Source of the DNA: JAAAPF01 sp964481035
GTDB lineage: Bacteria; Pseudomonadota; Alphaproteobacteria; Geminicoccales; Geminicoccaceae
Assembly: GCA_964481035.1 (NCBI GenBank)
Contig: CAYZSE010000094.1
Span: forward strand, 1 to 14,269
Length of the DNA: 14,269 bases
Reading direction: 5' to 3'
The notes under the pieces are model-generated. The model did no database searches. It was not told the DNA's origin and was given only the letters and a program-made list of their open reading frames with translations. This document shows positions 1 to 6,725 of the stretch, in pieces; the first letter of the stretch is position 1; every line of letters starts with the position of its first letter. The translations under genes and the position numbers were made by a program.

Positions 1-501
1 ATGGCGGAGCTCGTCAAGCTCGCCGAGCCCACCGCCGCCGCCCGCTATGTGCGCATGGAGACGTTTCAGGATTCCTCGATCGCACCCGGGCAGCGGCAGT
101 TTTGGTACCCCTGGCCCTATGTCGAGGGGCTGACCATCGCCGAGGCCAACAACGAGCTCGCCTTCATCGTCACCGGCCTCTACGGCAAGCCGGTTCCCCG
201 GCAGAACGGAGCGCCGCTGCGCCTCGCCGTGCCCTGGAAGTACGGCTTCAAGTCGATCAAGTCGATCGTGCGGTTCACCTTCACCGATCAGCGGCCGGTC
301 ACCTTCTGGGAAGAATTGCAGGCCTCGGAATACGGCTTTTGGGCGAACGTCAACCCGGAGGTCGCGCATCCGCGCTGGAGCCAGGCGACCGAGCGGGTGG
401 TCGGCAGCGACGAGCGCGTGCCGACCCGGTTGTTCAACGGCTACGGTGAGTACGTGGCCGACCTCTATCGCGGTTTCGAGAGCGAGCGCCTGTTCATGTG
501 A
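1..501 (+). CDS. msrP: MsrP/YedY catalytic subunit, 3' part (5' end outside window)
   Basis: This is the C-terminal half (about 166 residues) of the periplasmic molybdopterin methionine-sulfoxide reductase MsrP (YedY). The family uses a Mo-molybdopterin cofactor to repair oxidised methionines in envelope proteins, receiving electrons from the haem membrane protein MsrQ. Recognition rests on family-typical blocks: PLRLAVPWKYGFKSIKSIV (about residues 72-90 of this fragment), EYGFWANVNPEV, HPRWSQATER and the C-terminal LFNGY...DLYRGF. The ATG at base 1 is very probably internal: complete family members have roughly 310-335 residues, and the Tat signal and molybdenum-ligand cysteine should lie upstream, outside the window. 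No msrQ follows; the next several hundred bases are non-coding. Identification is confident; only the true start is unseen. Confidence 0.93.
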   Translation: MAELVKLAEPTAAARYVRMETFQDSSIAPGQRQFWYPWPYVEGLTIAEANNELAFIVTGLYGKPVPRQNGAPLRLAVPWKYGFKSIKSIVRFTFTDQRPVTFWEELQASEYGFWANVNPEVAHPRWSQATERVVGSDERVPTRLFNGYGEYVADLYRGFESERLFM

Positions 502-569
502 CCAATCTCGGCGGTGGGGACGACCGTCGGCTCATGTTGCGATGCAGCAACAGACAAGTATTTTACGGG

Positions 570-595
570 CTTTCGTCCAAGCGACTTGACGAAAG
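570..595 (+). terminator. Strong hairpin downstream of msrP, possible terminator
   Basis: An inverted repeat with arms CTTTCGT and ACGAAAG is continued inward, after one bulged C, by CAAG-CGA-CTTG. This gives an 11-bp stem with a 3-nt loop, starting about 70 bp after the msrP stop. A stretch with two Ts (TTGTAGG) follows on the + strand, so the U-tract is poor and intrinsic termination would be weak. It could instead protect the msrP mRNA 3' end, or act as a back-up element on the minus strand beyond the neighbouring terminator. Confidence 0.4.
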
Positions 596-616
596 TTGTA
601 GGCATCCCTACCACAC

Positions 617-643
617 AAAAAAAAGCCGGGTCGGAGACCCGGC
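617..643 (-). terminator. Canonical intrinsic terminator (minus strand)
   Basis: Read on the minus strand, a perfect 8-bp GC-rich stem (GCCGGGTC / GACCCGGC, 3-nt loop) is followed directly by eight Ts. On the + strand the A-run precedes the stem, so the element works in one direction only. It is the only textbook Rho-independent terminator seen in the window. It ends either the pseudoazurin transcript, whose stop lies about 275 bp upstream, or a separate small RNA; the extra hairpins and candidate promoter between favour the latter. Confidence 0.85.
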
Positions 644-751
644 GAGCTTGATCAGGGAGGCTTGCAGCATGAGCTGTCTCATGCCGCAACGCAACATATA
701 AAGCAGTTCGAATTACTGTGCCATGCGCTAAGCGCATGGCCGACTTGTTCC
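617..751 (-). ncRNA. Candidate structured small RNA (about 135 nt)
   Basis: No gene is evident in this comparatively AT-rich interval, but minus-strand RNA would fold into three separate perfect hairpins. They are a 9-bp stem (arms GCCATGCGC/GCGCATGGC, + strand 720-740), a 7-bp stem (arms GCATGAG/CTCATGC, 667-684), and the terminator stem plus U8. Between hairpins 2 and 3 lies an apparently unpaired CCUCCCU, complementary to Shine-Dalgarno sequences. This recalls anti-SD motifs of alphaproteobacterial trans-acting sRNAs such as the AbcR group, but I see no basis for naming a family. The 5' end is inferred from a candidate promoter. Alternatives are a long 3' UTR of the pseudoazurin mRNA, or an sRNA processed from it. 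The overlapping minus-strand reading frame has no convincing RBS or protein character. Confidence 0.45.
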
Positions 752-757
752 TACCGG

Positions 758-787
758 ATAATCACGCGGCGCGAAGACGGCTGTCGG
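758..787 (-). promoter_or_regulatory. Candidate promoter for the small RNA
   Basis: On the minus strand CCGACA (like -35 TTGACA, 4/6) and GATTAT (like -10 TATAAT, 4/6) are separated by 18 nt. Transcription would start near position 751, just before the first hairpin of the candidate RNA. The match is moderate. A competing -10-like TTTATAT lies inside the candidate RNA near 697-703 and would give a shorter RNA of about 75 nt. Confidence 0.25.
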
Positions 788-853
788 TGCGGGCGTCGCT
801 GTCCGGCAACCCCGGCCATCCGCCGATGCCCGCCTCGACACACGCAAGGCGGA

Positions 854-909
854 CCGCCGGCGCGCCGGCGGCTGCACATCGCCTCGACTTCGCCCGCTGC
901 GCGCGCGCA
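854..909. repeat. Two GC palindromes downstream of the pseudoazurin gene
   Basis: An 18-bp perfect palindrome (CCGCCGG-CGCG-CCGGCGG, 854-871) and a 14-bp one (GCTGCGCGCGCAGC, 896-909) lie within 65 bp after the pseudoazurin stop. Neither has a T-tract on either strand. They could pause polymerase or protect the mRNA 3' end. Apart from them the interval from about 790 to 917 is plain GC-rich sequence in which I see no gene. Confidence 0.4.
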
Positions 910-917
910 GCCCGGCG

Positions 918-1370
918 TCACTCGAGAGCGGCGCGCGCCTGCTCGATCAGCGGGTCCATCCGCCGGCCGGCGCGGCCGCGGTAATCCTGCGCGGCGACCG
1001 CGTCGAGGTTCGCCGTCTCGTCGCCGACGAGGATCAGCCCGACCATCCCGGTCGTGTAGTGCGGCGTGCACTTGTAGGCGTAGGCGCCCTCGCTCTCGAA
1101 GGTCACCTCGATCTCCTCGTTGATCTTGCCCTCGAAAGGCTCGGCGCCTTCGGGAATGGCGCCGTCGATGCTGGCGGCGTTGTGGCCCTTGTCGGTGGCG
1201 AGGAACTTGACGGTGTCGCCGGGCTCGATGTGCAGGAATGCGGGCTCGAAGACGAAGACCTCGCCCTCGGCGCTGCGGTTGAGCATCTGCACCTCGTGCG
1301 TCGCGGCCGTTGCGGCGCCGGCCGCGAGGGCTGCTGTGAGCGCGAGGGCGGAAGTCACGATGGTGCGCAT
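918..1370 (-). CDS. Pseudoazurin, periplasmic type 1 blue copper protein
   Basis: This is a 150-residue cupredoxin that shuttles single electrons in the periplasm, classically from the cytochrome chain to copper nitrite reductase or nitrous oxide reductase. Residues 1-23 are a Sec signal peptide (MRTIVTSALALTAALAAGAA core). The type 1 copper ligands are visible: H63 in DKGHN, then C101, H104 and M109 in KCTPHYTTGM. With cleavage after residue 23 these become H40, C78, H81 and M86, the numbering of characterised pseudoazurins. IPEGAEPFEGKINE and the C-terminal NLDAV plus amphipathic helix also fit the family. The start was chosen because the signal peptide begins there and AGAGG lies 5 nt upstream; the frame stays open further upstream but looks non-coding. 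No denitrification enzyme lies in the window, so the partner is unknown. The 5' UTR carries a strong hairpin. Confidence 0.95.
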   Translation of the reverse strand: MRTIVTSALALTAALAAGAATAATHEVQMLNRSAEGEVFVFEPAFLHIEPGDTVKFLATDKGHNAASIDGAIPEGAEPFEGKINEEIEVTFESEGAYAYKCTPHYTTGMVGLILVGDETANLDAVAAQDYRGRAGRRMDPLIEQARAALE

Positions 1371-1391
1371 GTGAACCTCTGGGTGGTCGTT

Positions 1392-1421
1392 GTGTCGACG
1401 CCGCCCAGGGGCGGCCGACAC
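1392..1421 (-). promoter_or_regulatory. Hairpin in the pseudoazurin 5' leader
   Basis: The arms GTGTCG/CGACAC and GCCGCC/GGCGGC form a 12-bp stem with a 2-nt bulge and a 4-nt loop, ending about 21 nt before the pseudoazurin start and just upstream of its RBS. In the mRNA it could stabilise the transcript or modulate translation. As DNA it could be an operator. No FNR-type TTGAT-N4-ATCAA box is seen in this divergent interval, and no convincing sigma-70 promoter for either flanking gene. Confidence 0.35.
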
Positions 1422-1636
1422 GCGGGAAATGTCGCAGTGTATGCGCGTTTCAGCCCCGCCGTGGCCGCGCGCCGCACCCGGTGGCGAGGCGTGGCCGGCG
1501 CGTCCATAGCGAATCACTGAACAGGCGGCGGGGCCGCGGCCGCCGACATCCGCTCGTCCCTTTTCTGCGCCCGCCGCCTCGCCTATGGGTGCCGCGCGGC
1601 GTCCGGCCGTGCCGGCGAATCGAAGGATCGGGAGCG

Positions 1637-3448
1637 TTGACCGCCGATAGCCTCTACGTCCTCGTCGTCTTGGCGCTGACCGTCGGCCTGTTCGTCTCCG
1701 ATCGGCTGCGGCTGGACGTCGTGGCGATCCTCGCGACGCTGGCGCTCGTTTCCGGCGGCCAGATCGACGCGCGCCAGGCGGTAGCCGGGCTCGGCAACAG
1801 CGTGGTCGTCCTGATCGCGGCGCTCTTCGTCGTCGGCGAGGCGCTTTTTCGCACGGGCGTCGCGCACGCGGTGGGCGGGCTCATCGTCGCCCGTGCGGGG
1901 CGCAGCGAGACCCGGCTGGTAGCGCTGATGATGGTCGCGGTCGCGCTGCTGTCCGCCTTCATGAGCTCCACCGGGGCCGTCGCCGTCTTCATCCCGATCG
2001 CGCTCGGCCTCGCCGAGCGAACCGGGATTCCTCGCGAGCGGCTGCTCATGCCGCTGGCCGTCGCCGCCATGATCGGCGGCATGCTCACCCTGATCGGCAC
2101 GCCGCCCAACCTCGTCGTCGCCGGCGAGCTGCGGCGCGCCGGCCTCGAGCCCTTCGCCTTCTTCGACTTCACCCCGATCGGCGTGGTCATCCTTGCCGCC
2201 GGCATCGCCTACATGGCGTTCGTCGGCGTGCGGCTGCTCGGGCCGCGCGCCGGCGAGGTGGCGGCGCCGACGAAGCCCACCATCCGCGAGCTCATCGCGG
2301 CCCATGAGCTGGTGGGCGAGGTCTTCGTCGTGCGTGTCGACCGGACGAGCCCGCTGGCGCGCGAAACGCTGCGCGAGCGCGATATCGACCGCCGCTATGG
2401 CGTGACCGTGGCGGCCGTGCGCGACCGCCGCGGCTTTCGCACGCCTGCGGCCGACACGCACTTTCAAGGCGGGGACGTGCTGGTCGTCACCGGGTCCGAC
2501 GGCGCCGTCGGGTCGTTCGCCGCGGGCGAGGGGCTGGAGCGCCTGCCGCTCAGCGACGATCTCACCCGCGGTGCCGAGGATACGGTCGGCGTCGTCGAGG
2601 TTCTCGTCGCGCCGCAATCACAGGTCGTCGGCCGCTCGGTGCTCGACGCCAAGCTTCGCGAGGGCTACGGCCTCTTCGTCCACTCGGTGCTGCGCCGGGG
2701 CAGGCGCCTGCGGCAACCGTTCGCCGACCTCGTGCTGGAGGGGGGCGACGTTCTCCTGCTGTCGGGCAGCTGGACCGCCATTCGGCGGCTCGAACGGGAA
2801 CGGCCCAACCTCTTCGTGCTGCGCCTGCCGGCCGAGGCCGACGAGGTCGCGCCCAACCGCCAGCGCGCGCCGATCGCCCTCGCCGTGACCGGGCTGATGA
2901 TGGCGGCGCTCGCGCTCTCGTTGGCGCCGAGCGTGATCGTCGTGCTGACGGCGGCACTCGCGATGGTGCTCACCGGCTGCCTCGACATGAACCAGGCCTA
3001 CCGCGCCATCAACTGGCAGAGCGTCGTCCTCATCGCCTTCATGCTGCCGATGGCCACGGCCCTGGAGCAATCGGGCGCGCTCGCCCTGGTCGTCGAGCTG
3101 CTGGTGCGCGGGGTCGGCGAGGCGGGCCCGATGGCGCTCCTCGCCACGCTCTTTGTCATGACCTCGGTGCTGAGCCAGGTGATCTCGAACACCGCCACCA
3201 CGGTGCTGGTGGCCCCCGTCGCGCTCTCCTCGGCGCAGGTGCTCGACGTCGCACCGGAGACCCTGCTCATGGGGGTCGCCATCGCTGCGTCCACCGCCTT
3301 CGCCACGCCCGTAGCCTCGCCCGTGAACACCCTCGTCCTCGGCCCCGGCCGCTACCGCTTCGTCGATTTCGTCAAGGTCGGCGTCCCGCTGCAGCTCCTC
3401 GCCCTGGCGCTGTCGCTCGCCGCGTTGCCGGTGCTGTTTCCCTTCTGA
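1637..3448 (+). CDS. SLC13/DASS-family permease with two RCK_C domains
   Basis: This is an inner-membrane secondary transporter of 603 residues, probably a sodium-coupled anion carrier; members transport sulfate, di- or tricarboxylates, and the substrate cannot be told here. Two membrane halves (about residues 5-205 and 410-603) flank a cytoplasmic region with two RCK_C (TrkA-C) domains, about 222-295 and 316-396. The duplicated helix-break signatures are present: SSTGAVAVFIP (111-120) with TLIGTPPNLV (151-160), and ISNTATTVLVAP (516-527) with ATPVASPVNT. I chose a TTG start: AAGGA lies 9 nt upstream and the first membrane segment follows at once, whereas the open frame further upstream is an Arg/Pro-rich stretch typical of non-coding GC-rich DNA. 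The next gene starts 25 bp downstream, so the two may be co-transcribed. Tandem RCK_C domains are usual for this subfamily and suggest ligand gating. Confidence 0.88.
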   Translation: MTADSLYVLVVLALTVGLFVSDRLRLDVVAILATLALVSGGQIDARQAVAGLGNSVVVLIAALFVVGEALFRTGVAHAVGGLIVARAGRSETRLVALMMVAVALLSAFMSSTGAVAVFIPIALGLAERTGIPRERLLMPLAVAAMIGGMLTLIGTPPNLVVAGELRRAGLEPFAFFDFTPIGVVILAAGIAYMAFVGVRLLGPRAGEVAAPTKPTIRELIAAHELVGEVFVVRVDRTSPLARETLRERDIDRRYGVTVAAVRDRRGFRTPAADTHFQGGDVLVVTGSDGAVGSFAAGEGLERLPLSDDLTRGAEDTVGVVEVLVAPQSQVVGRSVLDAKLREGYGLFVHSVLRRGRRLRQPFADLVLEGGDVLLLSGSWTAIRRLERERPNLFVLRLPAEADEVAPNRQRAPIALAVTGLMMAALALSLAPSVIVVLTAALAMVLTGCLDMNQAYRAINWQSVVLIAFMLPMATALEQSGALALVVELLVRGVGEAGPMALLATLFVMTSVLSQVISNTATTVLVAPVALSSAQVLDVAPETLLMGVAIAASTAFATPVASPVNTLVLGPGRYRFVDFVKVGVPLQLLALALSLAALPVLFPF

Positions 3449-3473
3449 GCTTGGCGCTGCCGTACGCCGACCC

Positions 3474-4496
3474 ATGTCATCTGCCATGACCCAGCGCCTC
3501 GATCGCCGACGTGCATGGCTCGCCTTGGGTGGCATGGCTCTGGCGCCGGCGGCGTCGGTCCGGGCCGCGTCGCTCGACGAGGTTCGCGAGCGCGCGGCCG
3601 CCCTCGACCAGCTCCACAGTCTCGTCGTCGCCAAGGACGGGGAGGTCGTGCTCTCGCAGGCCTTCCGCGGGCCGCCGATCGACCGTCCGGTCAACGTCAA
3701 GTCGGTCTCCAAGACCGTCGTCGCCACGCTCGCCGGCATCGCCGTCGACCGGGGCGTCCTGACCGGCCCCGATGCGACGCTCGCCGAGGTCGCGCCCGAG
3801 CTCGTTCCGGGCGGCGCCGATCGGCGCGTGGCGGCGCTCACGCTCGCCGACCTCCTGACGATGCAGGCCGGGCTCGAGCGCACCTCGGGGTCGCACTACG
3901 GCACCTGGGTGCAGAGCCCTGACTGGGTCGGCTACGCGTTGAGCCGCCCGTTCGTCGCCGAGCCCGGCGCCCGCTTTCTCTACTCGACGGGCAGCTATCA
4001 CGTGCTCGGCGCGGCGCTCGCCCGCGCGGCCGCCCGCAGCCTCCTGGCACTCGCCCGGGATTGGCTCGGCGCGCCGCTCGGCATCGACATCCCGCCCTGG
4101 ACGCGCGATCCGCAGGGCTTCTACCTGGGCGGCAACAACATGGCGCTGTCACCGCTGGCGCTGGTCCGCCTCGGCGAGACCTGGCGGCAGGGCGGGCTCT
4201 GGCGGGGGCGGCGCGTCGTCAGCGAGGACTGGATCGCCGAGGCCTGGACGCCACGGGCACGCTCGCCGTTCTCGGGCGATCGCTACGGCTATGGCTGGTT
4301 CCTCAGGCGCGCGCGCGGTCACGACCTCGCCTACGCGCGCGGCTACGGCGGGCAGATGGTCCACGTCGTCCCGGGCCTCGGCCTGACCGTGGCGATCACC
4401 TCCGATCCGACCCGTCCCGCCCGCAGCCGCGGCTATGCGGGCGATCTCCACGCGCTCGTGGCCGACACCATCATCCCGGCGGTGTCGTCCGTCTGA
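3474..4496 (+). CDS. Class C beta-lactamase-like serine hydrolase, exported
   Basis: This 340-residue protein belongs to the beta-lactamase/esterase (penicillin-binding-protein-like) superfamily. Its N-terminus resembles a twin-arginine signal (DRRRAWLALGG, cleavage near VRA-A, about residue 31). The catalytic SxxK is SVSK (S77, K80). The second motif, normally Y-x-N, is YST (Y170, T172), and the third, KTG-like box appears as GYGGQ (about 290-294). GVL...LAEVAPE, LTLADLLTMQAGL and FLYSTGSYHVLG are typical of the family. Substrates range from peptides to esters and cannot be assigned; the YST variant argues against a classical AmpC. The start is uncertain: neither this ATG nor the one 12 bp downstream has a clear Shine-Dalgarno, which suggests coupling to the permease gene just upstream. 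A shared substrate with the permease is speculation. Confidence 0.85.
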   Translation: MSSAMTQRLDRRRAWLALGGMALAPAASVRAASLDEVRERAAALDQLHSLVVAKDGEVVLSQAFRGPPIDRPVNVKSVSKTVVATLAGIAVDRGVLTGPDATLAEVAPELVPGGADRRVAALTLADLLTMQAGLERTSGSHYGTWVQSPDWVGYALSRPFVAEPGARFLYSTGSYHVLGAALARAAARSLLALARDWLGAPLGIDIPPWTRDPQGFYLGGNNMALSPLALVRLGETWRQGGLWRGRRVVSEDWIAEAWTPRARSPFSGDRYGYGWFLRRARGHDLAYARGYGGQMVHVVPGLGLTVAITSDPTRPARSRGYAGDLHALVADTIIPAVSSV

Positions 4497-4502
4497 CCGG
4501 CG

Positions 4503-4540
4503 CCTGGGGTAGTGACCCCCGGCAGCCGGCGCGCCCCAGG
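4503..4540. repeat. Inverted repeats between convergent genes
   Basis: The 69-bp gap between the convergent hydrolase and ecm genes holds CCTGGGG...CCCCAGG (7-bp arms, 24-nt separation) and, as an alternative fold, GGGGT-AGTG-ACCCC. There is no T-tract on either strand. It may terminate or insulate in both directions; evidence is structural only. Confidence 0.35.
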
Positions 4541-4565
4541 ACGCGGCTCGCGTCGTCGACGGCGA

Positions 4566-6584
4566 TCAGGCGGCACGGCGATCGGTCGCGTCCACCACCT
4601 CGACGATGTCGCCCATGATGCGGGCGAGCGAGAAGTCCTTGGGCGTGTAGACCCGCGCCACCCCCATCGCCAGGAGAGCCCGCTCGTCTTCGGGCGGGAT
4701 GATCCCGCCGACGACGAGCGGCACGTCACCGATGCCGTCCTGGCGCATCCGCTCGAGGCACTGCCGCACCAGCGGCAGGTGCGAGCCCGAGAGGATCGAC
4801 AGGCCGATCACGTGGACCCCCTCCTCGAGGGCCGCGCCGACGATTCGCGCGGGCGTGAGGCGAATGCCCTCGTAGACGACCTCCATGCCGCAATCGCGCG
4901 CGGTCACCGCGATCTGCTCCGCGCCGTTGGAGTGACCGTCGAGGCCCGGCTTGCCGACGAGCATCTTGATGCGCCGGCCGAGCCGCGCCGACACCTCCTC
5001 GACGCGCGCGCGCACCGGATCGAGAGCATGGGCGGCCTGGCGCGAGGTCACCCCGGCGACGCCGGTGGGGGCGCGGTACTCGCCGAAGACGCGGCGGAAC
5101 AGGTCACCCCATTCGCCGGTCGTCACACCCGCGTGCGCGGCGACGATCGACGGTTCCATGATGTTGCGGCCTTCCCGCGCGGCGGCCTCGAGCTCCGCGA
5201 GCGCGGCCGCGACGGCCGCCGGATCGCGCTCGGAGCGATGGTGCTCGAGCCGGGCGATCTGCTCCTGCTCGGCGGCCGGGTCGACCGCCATGAAGCCGCC
5301 GTCGACGCCGGCGACGAGCGGGCTGGGCTCGGCGTCCTCGTACCTGTTGACGCCGACGACGATCTGCTCGCCCGACATGATGCCGGCGAGGCGCTGGGCG
5401 CCGCTCTCGACCAGCTTCTGCTTCATGTAGCCGGTCTCGACCGCTTCCAGCGCCCCGCCCATGGCGTCGATCCGGGCGAGCTCGGCACGCGCCTCGTCCT
5501 TCAGCGCCTCGACCTTGCGCGCCACCTCGTGGCTGCCGTCGAAGAGGTCGCCGAACTCGAGGAGATCGGTCTCGTAGGCGACGACCTGCTGCATCCTGAG
5601 CGACCATTGCTGATCCCAGGGCCGCGGCAGGCCGAGCGCCTCGTTCCAGGCGGGGAGCTGCACGGCGCGGGCCCGGGCGTTCTTGGAGAGCACGACCGAG
5701 AGCATCTCTAACAGGATGCGGTAGACGTTGTTTTCCGGCTGCTGCTCGGTCAGGCCCAGGGAATTGACCTGCATGCCGTAGCGGAAGCGACGGTACTTGT
5801 CCTCGGTGATGCCGTAGCGCTCGCGGCAGATCTCGTCCCAGAGCTCGGTGAACGCCCGCATCTTGCACATCTCGGTGATGAAGCGGATGCCGGCGTTGAC
5901 GAAGAAGCTGATGCGGCCGACGACCCGCGGGAAGTCCTCGTCCGGGACCGTGCCCGCCTGCTTGATGCTGTCGAGGACGCAAACGGCGGTCGCCAGCGCG
6001 AAGGCCAGCTCCTGGACCGGGGTCGCCGCCGCCTCCTGCAAGTGATACGAGCAGACGTTGGTCGGGTTCCACTTCGGAACCTCGCGGTAGGTGAAGGTGA
6101 CCACGTCGGTGATGAGCTTCATCGACGGTCGCGGCGGCAGGATGTAGGTGCCGCGCGACAGATATTCCTTGATCAGATCGTTCTGGACCGTGCCCTGGAG
6201 CTTGGTCCGCGGCACGCCCTGCTTCTCGGCGACGGCGATGTAGAGGGCCAGGAGCCAGGGCGCCGTCGCGTTGATGGTCATCGAGGTGTTCATCTGCTCG
6301 AGCGGGATCGCGTCGAACAGCGTGAGCATGTCGGTGATCGAGGTGATCGGCACGCCGACCTTGCCGACCTCGCCTACCGCGAGCGCGTGGTCGCTGTCGT
6401 AGCCGGTCTGCGTCGGCAGGTCGAAGGCGACCGACAGGCCCGTCTGCCCACGCGACAGGTTGGTGCGGTAGAGCCGGTTCGACGCCTCCGCCGAGCTGTG
6501 GCCGGCGTAGGTGCGGAAGAGCCAGGGCTCGTCGCGTGCGGGGGCGGCCTCGCGGCCGGCGGGAGTCGGGGTCGCAGCCACCAT
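4566..6584 (-). CDS. ecm: Ethylmalonyl-CoA mutase (MeaA/Ecm), B12-dependent
   Basis: This 672-residue coenzyme-B12 enzyme converts (2R)-ethylmalonyl-CoA to (2S)-methylsuccinyl-CoA, a diagnostic step of the cytoplasmic EMC pathway. The N-terminal two-thirds is the mutase TIM barrel: WLFRTYAGHSSAEASNRLYR, GLSVAFDLPTQTGYDSDH, MNTSMTINATAPWLL, NDLIKEYLSRGTYI and PKWNPTNVCSYHLQEA. The C-terminal third is the B12 domain with DxHxxG as DGHSNG (about 549-554, axial-ligand H551), then GLSILSGSH and PLVVGGIIPPED. Overall similarity to MeaA rather than methylmalonyl-CoA mutase, including the EPSPL...GGF stretch, and the neighbours Ccr and Mcd support the Ecm assignment. The ATG was preferred over an in-frame GTG 9 bp upstream because AAAGG sits 8 nt before the ATG and abuts the GTG. 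It is divergent from ccr across about 140 bp. Confidence 0.96.
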   Translation of the reverse strand: MVAATPTPAGREAAPARDEPWLFRTYAGHSSAEASNRLYRTNLSRGQTGLSVAFDLPTQTGYDSDHALAVGEVGKVGVPITSITDMLTLFDAIPLEQMNTSMTINATAPWLLALYIAVAEKQGVPRTKLQGTVQNDLIKEYLSRGTYILPPRPSMKLITDVVTFTYREVPKWNPTNVCSYHLQEAAATPVQELAFALATAVCVLDSIKQAGTVPDEDFPRVVGRISFFVNAGIRFITEMCKMRAFTELWDEICRERYGITEDKYRRFRYGMQVNSLGLTEQQPENNVYRILLEMLSVVLSKNARARAVQLPAWNEALGLPRPWDQQWSLRMQQVVAYETDLLEFGDLFDGSHEVARKVEALKDEARAELARIDAMGGALEAVETGYMKQKLVESGAQRLAGIMSGEQIVVGVNRYEDAEPSPLVAGVDGGFMAVDPAAEQEQIARLEHHRSERDPAAVAAALAELEAAAREGRNIMEPSIVAAHAGVTTGEWGDLFRRVFGEYRAPTGVAGVTSRQAAHALDPVRARVEEVSARLGRRIKMLVGKPGLDGHSNGAEQIAVTARDCGMEVVYEGIRLTPARIVGAALEEGVHVIGLSILSGSHLPLVRQCLERMRQDGIGDVPLVVGGIIPPEDERALLAMGVARVYTPKDFSLARIMGDIVEVVDATDRRAA

Positions 6585-6626
6585 GTTCAGCACCTTTCCA
6601 TGTCGCGCCCTCGACGACGCGCTGCA

Positions 6627-6647
6627 GCAAATTTTATGTGCATTTGC
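6627..6647. promoter_or_regulatory. Inverted repeat 1 in the ecm-ccr control region
   Basis: GCAAAT-N9-ATTTGC is a perfect 6-bp inverted repeat with half-site centres about 15 bp apart, in an AT-rich patch that stands out from the surrounding GC-rich DNA. Size and spacing suit a dimeric regulator. Its place between the two divergent EMC genes makes an operator plausible; candidates include the HTH domain encoded just downstream or an acyl-CoA-responsive regulator. No binding protein can be assigned from sequence. Confidence 0.4.
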
Positions 6648-6675
6648 GATAACACCTATTGTGCGCCGCCGTCAA
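6647..6675 (-). promoter_or_regulatory. Candidate sigma-70 promoter for ecm
   Basis: On the minus strand TTGACG (5/6 to the -35 consensus) is followed after 17 nt by TTATCG, a poor -10. A start near 6640 would leave a leader of about 55 nt before the ecm ATG. The -10-like hexamer overlaps the edges of both inverted repeats, so an occupied operator would block it. The -35 is convincing, the -10 is not. Confidence 0.3.
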
Positions 6676-6682
6676 AGGTGTT
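6651..6682. promoter_or_regulatory. Inverted repeat 2 in the ecm-ccr control region
   Basis: AACACCT-N18-AGGTGTT is a perfect 7-bp inverted repeat with half-sites about 25 bp apart. A further direct copy of AGGTG starts at 6684, eight bases after the AGGTG beginning at 6676. The repeat overlaps the candidate ecm promoter and lies about 45 bp before the first ATG of the ccr frame, so one protein could control both directions. Repeat geometry is observed; function is inferred. Confidence 0.4.
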
Positions 6683-6725
6683 TAGGTGGGTAAGTATCAC
6701 ATTTCGGCATCACGCACCGGACGCC

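Noticed and set aside
669..701. Ten-codon + strand micro-ORF (MSCLMPQRNI) with AGGGAGG 8 nt upstream.
   Set aside because: The RBS spacing is ideal, but the A-run and hairpin show that the structured transcript runs on the minus strand, and the RBS-like bases are then the complement of its CCUCCCU segment. No + strand promoter is seen. Kept only as a remote possibility of a leader peptide.
704..739. Sigma-54-like TGGCAC-N5-TTCG on the minus strand inside the small RNA candidate.
   Set aside because: The -12 element lacks the essential GC of TTGC, and the site overlaps the first hairpin; more likely chance.
1481..1636. 52-codon upstream extension of the SLC13 permease frame.
   Set aside because: It is Arg/Pro-rich with no hydrophobic or conserved features, and the TTG at 1637 has a good RBS directly before the first membrane helix.
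4512..5711. 399-codon + strand open frame inside the ecm gene.
   Set aside because: It lies antisense to a highly conserved enzyme; its Asp/His/Arg/Leu-rich composition is typical of a GC-rich antisense shadow.
6042..6725. Continuation of the ccr frame upstream of the HTH start, antisense to the ecm 5' end.
   Set aside because: This stretch is the antisense of conserved mutase sequence and is open only because of high GC; the protein-like sequence begins at the ATG at 6726.
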